Assembly (NCBI GenBank): GCA_004297165.1 | Contig: SCUJ01000006.1 | Location: forward strand, 558,001 to 622,000 | Direction: 5' to 3' | Source: Gammaproteobacteria bacterium | Lineage (GTDB): Bacteria; Pseudomonadota; Gammaproteobacteria; Eutrophobiales; Eutrophobiaceae | Length of the DNA stretch: 64,000 nucleotides | In this document: one piece after another, positions 59,631 to 64,000 of the stretch | How positions within the stretch are numbered: position 1 is the first letter of the stretch | Layout: each line of letters begins with the position of its first letter | Made by a program: the position numbers and the translations under genes | The notes under the pieces: model-generated | What the model saw: the letters and a program-made list of their open reading frames with translations, nothing else | The model's database searches: none | Told to the model about the DNA's origin: nothing

Positions 59631-59642
59631 GACGGGCTGCCT

Positions 59643-60596
59643 TTACAGCCAGCCTTTGCGTTTGAAATACCAGAACGGGGCAACCCCGGCGAGGACCATC
59701 AGCACAATGGCGGTGGGATAACCGAACCACCAGCCCAGCTCAGGCATGAACTTGAAGTTCATCCCGTAGATGCTGGCGACCAGGGTGGGCGGCAGAAATA
59801 CTACTGCGGCGATCGAGAAGATCTTGATGATCTGGTTCTGTTCGATGTTGATGAAACCCTGCGTGGAATCCATCAGGAAGTTGATCTTGTCGAACAGGAA
59901 GGCGGTGTGGGACATCAAGGTGTCCACGTCGCGCATGATCTCGCGCAGCGTCTCGCATTCTTCGGTGAGATGGCGCAGATGCCGCAGGAGGAAGGAGATG
60001 TCCCGCTGCGTGTCCATCAGACACAGGCGGATCTTGCCGTTGTTGTCTTCCAGGCGGGCCAGTTTGCTAATGACCTCCTCCAGATCGGCGTCGTCATTCT
60101 CCAGGACCTCGAAACTCAGCTTCTCGAGCTGGTGATGAATGTCCTCGATGCTGTCGGCATGGTTTTCGATCTTCTGATCCAGCAGGGTGACCAGCAATTG
60201 GGATGGCGAATGACATTCGACCTGGCCGATCCGGGCGCGCATCCGGAACAGCCGGAAATCGGCCAGCTCGGTCTCGCGCACCGTGATCAGCCGGTTGGTT
60301 TGCAGGATGCAGGCCACGGAGACCGTGCTCAGGCGGCCTTCCGTCTGCAAGAGGAACAACGAGTGTACGTGAATGCCGGATTGGTCCACGAAGCAGCGGG
60401 AGGAGGTCTCGATCTCGCTGACCTCCTCGGATTCCGGCAGGTCCGTGCGCAGGATGGACTCGAGCAGGGCCCGTTCGCTGTCATCCGGGTCGGCGATGTC
60501 GATCCAGAGTGCCGAATCGATGTTATTTTCCAACTCGCCGGCCGCCGTGGGGATCTCCTTGATTAACCCCTGGTCGATTTTCAAGAGTCGCAGCAT
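59643..60596 (-). CDS. corA: CorA-family magnesium/cobalt transporter
   Basis: The 317-aa protein has a long cytoplasmic alpha/beta and coiled-coil part, two C-terminal membrane helices and the selectivity motif YGMNF near residue 283, followed by the usual acidic loop (KFMPELGWWFGYP). The basic C-terminus YFKRKGWL is typical. It forms a pentameric Mg2+ channel. GAGG precedes the ATG by eight bases. It converges on the CxxCH lipoprotein gene. Confidence 0.93.
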   Translation of the reverse strand: MLRLLKIDQGLIKEIPTAAGELENNIDSALWIDIADPDDSERALLESILRTDLPESEEVSEIETSSRCFVDQSGIHVHSLFLLQTEGRLSTVSVACILQTNRLITVRETELADFRLFRMRARIGQVECHSPSQLLVTLLDQKIENHADSIEDIHHQLEKLSFEVLENDDADLEEVISKLARLEDNNGKIRLCLMDTQRDISFLLRHLRHLTEECETLREIMRDVDTLMSHTAFLFDKINFLMDSTQGFINIEQNQIIKIFSIAAVVFLPPTLVASIYGMNFKFMPELGWWFGYPTAIVLMVLAGVAPFWYFKRKGWL

Positions 60597-60656
60597 CGCG
60601 CTACCTCACTTCATGGATTTCCCGGCTGGATCAATTAAAGACTCTAAGCCGTCAAG

Positions 60657-60798
60657 CAGGCCGTTGAAAAACGTCGCGAGCGACGGCAGAACCAGGCGCA
60701 CGGGGGCGAGAAACCGCAGTTTACACGGCAGTAAATGAGGATTTCGAGCCCGCGCGCAACGCCGTTATGCCTAGCGCAGCAGTTTTTCAACAGCCTGT
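60657..60798. mobile_element. MITE-like element with terminal inverted repeats
   Basis: The ends are inverted copies: CAGGCCGTTGAAAAAC at 60657-60672 and, on the other strand, CAGGCTGTTGAAAAACTG ending at 60798. The 142-base interior is GC-rich and non-coding. A left and right end of this form (GGCTGTTGAAAAAC) is found in dispersed elements of many proteobacteria, from memory of the family. No transposase is present, so it would need one in trans. Confidence 0.6.
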
Positions 60799-61015
60799 TA
60801 GCAACCGGGCGACTTTATAACATGCCCTTTACCACTTGCACAGGGGAATCGAATCCCGGATGGACCCCGCATCTGACAACTCTTGATCCGGACCAGCCCG
60901 GTCCCCTACTATGCACCGGTCACACTGCGATCTTCGCATGCTATTTTCCAGACGAAGGCGCGGCCACTATATAAAAACATGTGACCATTACCAACCATCA
61001 TGGGGGGAAATTCGG

Positions 61016-62398
61016 ATGAGCGCTCTCGATTCCGCACCTGTTGCGCTGTGCAAACTGTCTGAACCTGCCTGGCCCTCGCCGGCCAGGGCCTGGTATGGCG
61101 CCGGGATCTTCACCGTTGCGACAGCCCTGGCCCTGATAGATCGGCAGATCATGAACCTGCTGGTCGAACCCATCAAACAGGACCTGCACGTCAGCGATAC
61201 CCAGATGAGCCTGCTCGTGGGTTTCGCCTTTGCCTTGTTTTACGCCTTTCTCGGCATCCCCCTCTCCCGGCTGGCGGACGTGTGGTGCCGCAAAACCATC
61301 CTCTGCATCGGCATCGCCTTCTGGAGCGTCATGACCGCCTGTTGCGGACTGGCGCACAGTTATTGGGTGTTATTCCTGGCGCGTGTGGGTGTAGGCGCGG
61401 GCGAGTCCGTCAACGGACCAACCACCTTCTCCATCGTGGGGGACTCCTTTCCCCCGGATAAACTCGCCAAGGCCAGCGCGGTGATAAGCTCCGGTTTTTA
61501 TCTGGGCTCCGGGGCGGCCTGGATCCTGGGCGGGGCGATCATCGAGGCGGTCAGCAAGTTGCCGAACTTCAACCTGCCGGTAATCGGCGAGGTCCACCCC
61601 TGGCAGACGACTTTTCTAATTGTTGGCCTGCCCGGCGTAGTGGTGGCGGTATTGATGATGACGGTCCATGAACCGGCGCGCCGGGGCTTGCTGCGTCAGC
61701 CGGAGGATTCTGACAAACCCGCGACGTCTCGATCGCTGCCTCTAAAGGTGATACTGCAATGGCTGCGGAACGACTGGAAGACCTTCACCGCCATCTATGG
61801 CGGCATGGCCTTCAAGGCCATGGCGAGCGCAGGGGTTTCCGCCTGGCTGCCCTCCTTCTTCATCCGCACCTACGGCTGGAACACAGCGGAGATCGGCCTG
61901 GCGATGGGTCTCATTCTCCTGACGGTCGCGCCGGCGGGACTCCTGACCGGGGGATACTTTACCGAGTATCTGACCAAACGCGGATTGCACGACGCCAATC
62001 TGCGGGTGGTCGTGATTTCTTCGTTGATTGCAATCCCCTTCGCCATACTGTTCCCGCTGATGCCAACACCCATGGCGGCGCTGGCCTTGTACGCCGGCAA
62101 CACGTTCTTCATGTCGATGGCGCCAGGACCACAGAATGCCGCGCTCGTGATGATCACCCCGAATCAGATGCGGGCGCAGGCCTCCGCCCTGTATTTTTTC
62201 CTGTACAACCTCATCGGATCGGGACTGGGACCGTTGCTGGTGGCGGGTTTTACCGATTATATCTTCGGTGCGGAATCGGCCCTGCGCTATTCCCTGAGTT
62301 TACACCTCGCGATCCTGAGCCCGCTCAGCGCCTGCATCATCTGGTTCGGACTCAAGTCCTATGGGGAGACCGTGCGGCGAATGAAGGCATTGGACTGA
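61016..62398 (+). CDS. MFS transporter, Spinster-like
   Basis: The 460-aa protein has twelve predicted membrane helices and MFS landmarks: FTVATALALIDRQIMNLLVEPIKQDL at TM1, the loop 2-3 motif GIPLSRLADVWCRKT and RVGVGAGESVNGPTTFSIVGDSFPP at TM4-5, as in Spinster-type carriers. Such carriers often lie in catabolic clusters and may import carboxylic acids; the substrate is not readable here. GGGGGGAAA precedes the ATG at 61016. It converges on the next gene with four bases between. Confidence 0.9.
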   Translation: MSALDSAPVALCKLSEPAWPSPARAWYGAGIFTVATALALIDRQIMNLLVEPIKQDLHVSDTQMSLLVGFAFALFYAFLGIPLSRLADVWCRKTILCIGIAFWSVMTACCGLAHSYWVLFLARVGVGAGESVNGPTTFSIVGDSFPPDKLAKASAVISSGFYLGSGAAWILGGAIIEAVSKLPNFNLPVIGEVHPWQTTFLIVGLPGVVVAVLMMTVHEPARRGLLRQPEDSDKPATSRSLPLKVILQWLRNDWKTFTAIYGGMAFKAMASAGVSAWLPSFFIRTYGWNTAEIGLAMGLILLTVAPAGLLTGGYFTEYLTKRGLHDANLRVVVISSLIAIPFAILFPLMPTPMAALALYAGNTFFMSMAPGPQNAALVMITPNQMRAQASALYFFLYNLIGSGLGPLLVAGFTDYIFGAESALRYSLSLHLAILSPLSACIIWFGLKSYGETVRRMKALD

Positions 62399-62402
62399 CG
62401 GG

Positions 62403-62903
62403 CTAACGATTGAAACTTTCGCCAATCCTTTGATAGCGCTGCTCTTGGATATCCAGATTGATTCTGAAGGTCGCTTGTGAGAGTTCCGCGACAGTCCGGG
62501 GGATATTCATCTTTTCAAAACTTGCCATTTCCCAGAGATGCCATAAAGAAGGCGTGCCGGCATATGCCGGTTTAGGAAAATCCCTGTGTTTGAGCATACA
62601 CTTGCGGATATTCTGACGTGAGCAGTGCAATATCTCCGCAATATCGGATAGACCAACCAGATCTGGCTTTGCCTCGATCAGCTCAGCCCCCGGGATCGCC
62701 GTCTTGACGTTGGCGATTGCGGTTTTAATTGCCGCTGCGGCGGTTCGGGCTGTACGCGCAAACTCCAGGGAGATGCTGCCCGGCTGTCCGGTCCCGACAA
62801 GGGCATCGTCGCAACCTGCCTCATACAGTGCATCCAGGTAATATTCAGGATCCTGATGCTCGCCTCGCAGGATAAAACTTAAAGTAAATTCATATCTATT
62901 CAT
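62403..62903 (-). CDS. HTH DNA-binding protein of a HicA-like/HTH cassette
   Basis: The 166-aa protein starts MNRYEFTLSFIL with a HicB-like ferredoxin-type fold (YLDALYEAGCDDALVGTGQPGSISLEFARTARTAAAAIKTAI) and continues with a MerR-like helix-turn-helix (LVGLSDIAEILHCSRQNIRKCMLKHRDFP). The N-terminal part resembles antitoxins. Its ATG overlaps the stop of the upstream frameshifted gene when that frame is restored, so the two are translationally coupled. It probably neutralises and represses that partner. Confidence 0.8.
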   Translation of the reverse strand: MNRYEFTLSFILRGEHQDPEYYLDALYEAGCDDALVGTGQPGSISLEFARTARTAAAAIKTAIANVKTAIPGAELIEAKPDLVGLSDIAEILHCSRQNIRKCMLKHRDFPKPAYAGTPSLWHLWEMASFEKMNIPRTVAELSQATFRINLDIQEQRYQRIGESFNR

Positions 62904-63151
62904 CTGCTTTACCTTGATCGTATTTACAGCCATCGATCTTCCGGCGTAACTGGCGGGCATGGATTTCAGGATTTTTTCGGCGTACTCCATACCGATATCT
63001 GGCAAAACAGGCCACACCGGCAATCATTCCTGTTATGCGGACAACGCAAGATACCCCACGCATGCCCTTGTCGTTCGAAAACCTGCCAGCCTTTTAACTC
63101 CGCATAACGAACAACAGCTTCAATTTCCTTATTCGGGTGTTTTTTCCGCAT
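62896..63151 (-). pseudogene. HicA-like small protein, frameshifted in an A-run
   Basis: The frame MRKKHPNKEIEAVVRYAELKG runs into ISVWSTPKKS and stops at 62966. If one A is dropped from the six-A run (six T at 62972-62977 on the plus strand), the reading continues as NPEIHARQLRRKIDGCKYDQ and ends at a TAG (62896) that overlaps the next gene's ATG. The restored 85-residue protein has a HicA-like layout with a CPHNRNDCRCG cysteine cluster. A real frameshift or a sequencing error is equally possible. Confidence 0.7.
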
Positions 63152-63181
63152 GTCGCATTCCCTGCATTTTAGAAATATTAC

Positions 63182-63207
63182 CAATGGTTGTCTACTGACA
63201 ACCATTG
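63182..63207. promoter_or_regulatory. Perfect 11-base inverted repeat upstream of the HicA-like gene
   Basis: CAATGGTTGTC-tact-GACAACCATTG lies between the M14 gene stop and the HicA-like start. A third half-site, CAACGGTTGTC, is at 63225-63235 in the end of the M14 gene. No T-run follows on either strand, so an operator for the cassette fits better than a terminator. Confidence 0.55.
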
Positions 63208-63216
63208 ATTCCTGCG

Positions 63217-64000
63217 TTACGGCCCAACGGTTGTCTGCGGTTCCTCCGGCAGGCCATATTCCGCCTCGCCTTGTGGCGCGGGTTCCGGCGCTGGACCGTC
63301 AATCTCCGTAACAGGCGCCAGATCCTCGGGATAGACCTCAGGCGCCTCGTCTTCATCGCCGTTCATATCCACGTCACAGTCGATCTCCTCGTACAACTGC
63401 TCGTAATCGCCGCATTCGAGGGTCTGCGTCTCCGCCAGCAATTCTTCATCGCTGGCGACGATGCCGATATGAAAGGCGGCAAACCCCGGCAGCATGAATT
63501 GATCCAGCGACATCCCCAGCACCCGCCCGCTATAGGGCGAGGCTATCTCGTAATTCTCGCTGGTCAGCGGATTTATTATCGTGCCGAGTTTCGTTCCGCG
63601 CCGGATCCGCGCGCCAATCTTGACGGCGCTCTTGAGGATGCCGCCGTTGTTCACCCGCACCCAGCGTGAGCTGTAGTACACCGGCTGCGGCGACGACCAG
63701 GCCCGTCGTCTGCCGATCATGTCCAGTTTATCCATGAGCGTTTCCAGGGCGCGCACGCCGAAATCGATCTGGTCCTGTTGCAGACTGCCCGGCTCGCCCA
63801 ACTCGAAGGCGACCGCCGGGATCCCCGCGTTGACCGCCGCAGTGCGCAGGTTCCCGCGGATATTGCGGCTGTGCAGCACTGCCGTGGGTCCGAACTGACG
63901 GGTGAATTCGAGGACGCGCGGGTCATCGAGATCGGCGCGCAGTTGCGGGAGGTTGACCCGATTGAGCGAACCCGTATGGAGATCGACGAGGCGATCGCAG
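63217..64000 (-). CDS. Succinylglutamate desuccinylase/aspartoacylase (M14) family protein, 5' end outside window
   Basis: The visible 260 codons carry DLHTGSLNRVN near the window edge (zinc-ligand histidine), FELGEPGSL (candidate catalytic Glu) and a C-terminal beta-barrel domain (VRVNNGGILKSAVKIGARIRRGTKLGTIINPLTSENYEIASPYSGRVLG). The tail is acidic and Pro-rich. AstE/AspA-like enzymes remove acyl groups from amino acids; substrate is unknown. The start lies beyond position 64000. Confidence 0.88.
   Translation of the reverse strand, partial: CDRLVDLHTGSLNRVNLPQLRADLDDPRVLEFTRQFGPTAVLHSRNIRGNLRTAAVNAGIPAVAFELGEPGSLQQDQIDFGVRALETLMDKLDMIGRRRAWSSPQPVYYSSRWVRVNNGGILKSAVKIGARIRRGTKLGTIINPLTSENYEIASPYSGRVLGMSLDQFMLPGFAAFHIGIVASDEELLAETQTLECGDYEQLYEEIDCDVDMNGDEDEAPEVYPEDLAPVTEIDGPAPEPAPQGEAEYGLPEEPQTTVGP

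Noticed and set aside
63182-63207. Rho-independent terminator for the M14 gene
   Set aside because: The stem is followed by no T-run on the minus strand; a third related half-site nearby favours an operator.

Overview
The window reads as one contiguous piece of a GC-rich bacterial chromosome, most likely a gammaproteobacterium. The grounds are the block ftsK-lolA-rarA-crcB-serS, a DUF1820 gene, a fused PntA with PntB, an NnrS protein, a tRNA-Ser with an encoded CCA end, and codon use that is even across most genes. The genus cannot be fixed from the sequence alone.

Left arm (1-19.2 kb). A seven-gene operon on the minus strand (9950 to beyond position 1) encodes, in transcription order, a tungsten-type aldehyde oxidoreductase (AOR) family protein, a polyferredoxin, an HdrD/HdrB-like protein, a very large HdrA-like flavoprotein, an MvhD-like protein, a NuoE-like protein and a NuoF-like protein cut by the window edge. 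This is the gene order known for the class II benzoyl-CoA reductase complex (BamB to BamH) of strict anaerobes. Facing away from it are an acyl-CoA ligase and, further on, a beta-oxidation-like block: NTF2-like protein, FadB/FadJ-type bifunctional enzyme, thiolase, enoyl-CoA hydratase and SDR. The divergent spacer (9951-10350) carries a perfect FNR/ANR-type box and three perfect inverted repeats. This points to oxygen- and ligand-controlled activation and reductive degradation of a carboxylic, possibly aromatic or alicyclic, acid. That function is inferred.

Middle (19.3-35 kb). An MqsRA toxin-antitoxin pair and tRNA-Ser(UGA) are followed by a YccA-type membrane protein with a clear terminator, then pntA-pntB-nnrS. 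These converge on a minus-strand housekeeping block of serS, DUF190, crcB, rarA, lolA and ftsK. After it come an alpha/beta hydrolase, DUF1820, an exported protein and a GNAT-like DUF482 protein.

Metal and acyl-CoA region (34.8-51.9 kb). A histidine-rich membrane protein precedes czcCBA, a heavy-metal RND efflux system. Next are a GMC oxidoreductase, a cation diffusion facilitator and a quinone-oxidoreductase-like MDR enzyme. A second acyl-CoA operon (SCP2-like thiolase, reversed HADH-ECH fusion, DUF3237) follows a palindrome that encloses a consensus -10 box. Then come a lipoprotein, a DUF3014 protein, a LigW-like amidohydrolase and a PQQ-type sugar dehydrogenase.

Right arm (51.9-64 kb). 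A small, more AT-rich accessory patch holds a HigBA-like pair, a GIY-YIG protein and a gene interrupted by an in-frame TGA. It is followed by a DUF5916 outer-membrane protein, a secreted double-VOC protein, a lipoprotein with a CxxCH motif and propeller, CorA, a MITE-like repeat and an MFS transporter. The end carries a HicA-like/HTH cassette with a homopolymer frameshift and a partial M14 (AstE/AspA) gene running off the edge. Short palindromic repeats are scattered through the intergenic spaces of this arm.
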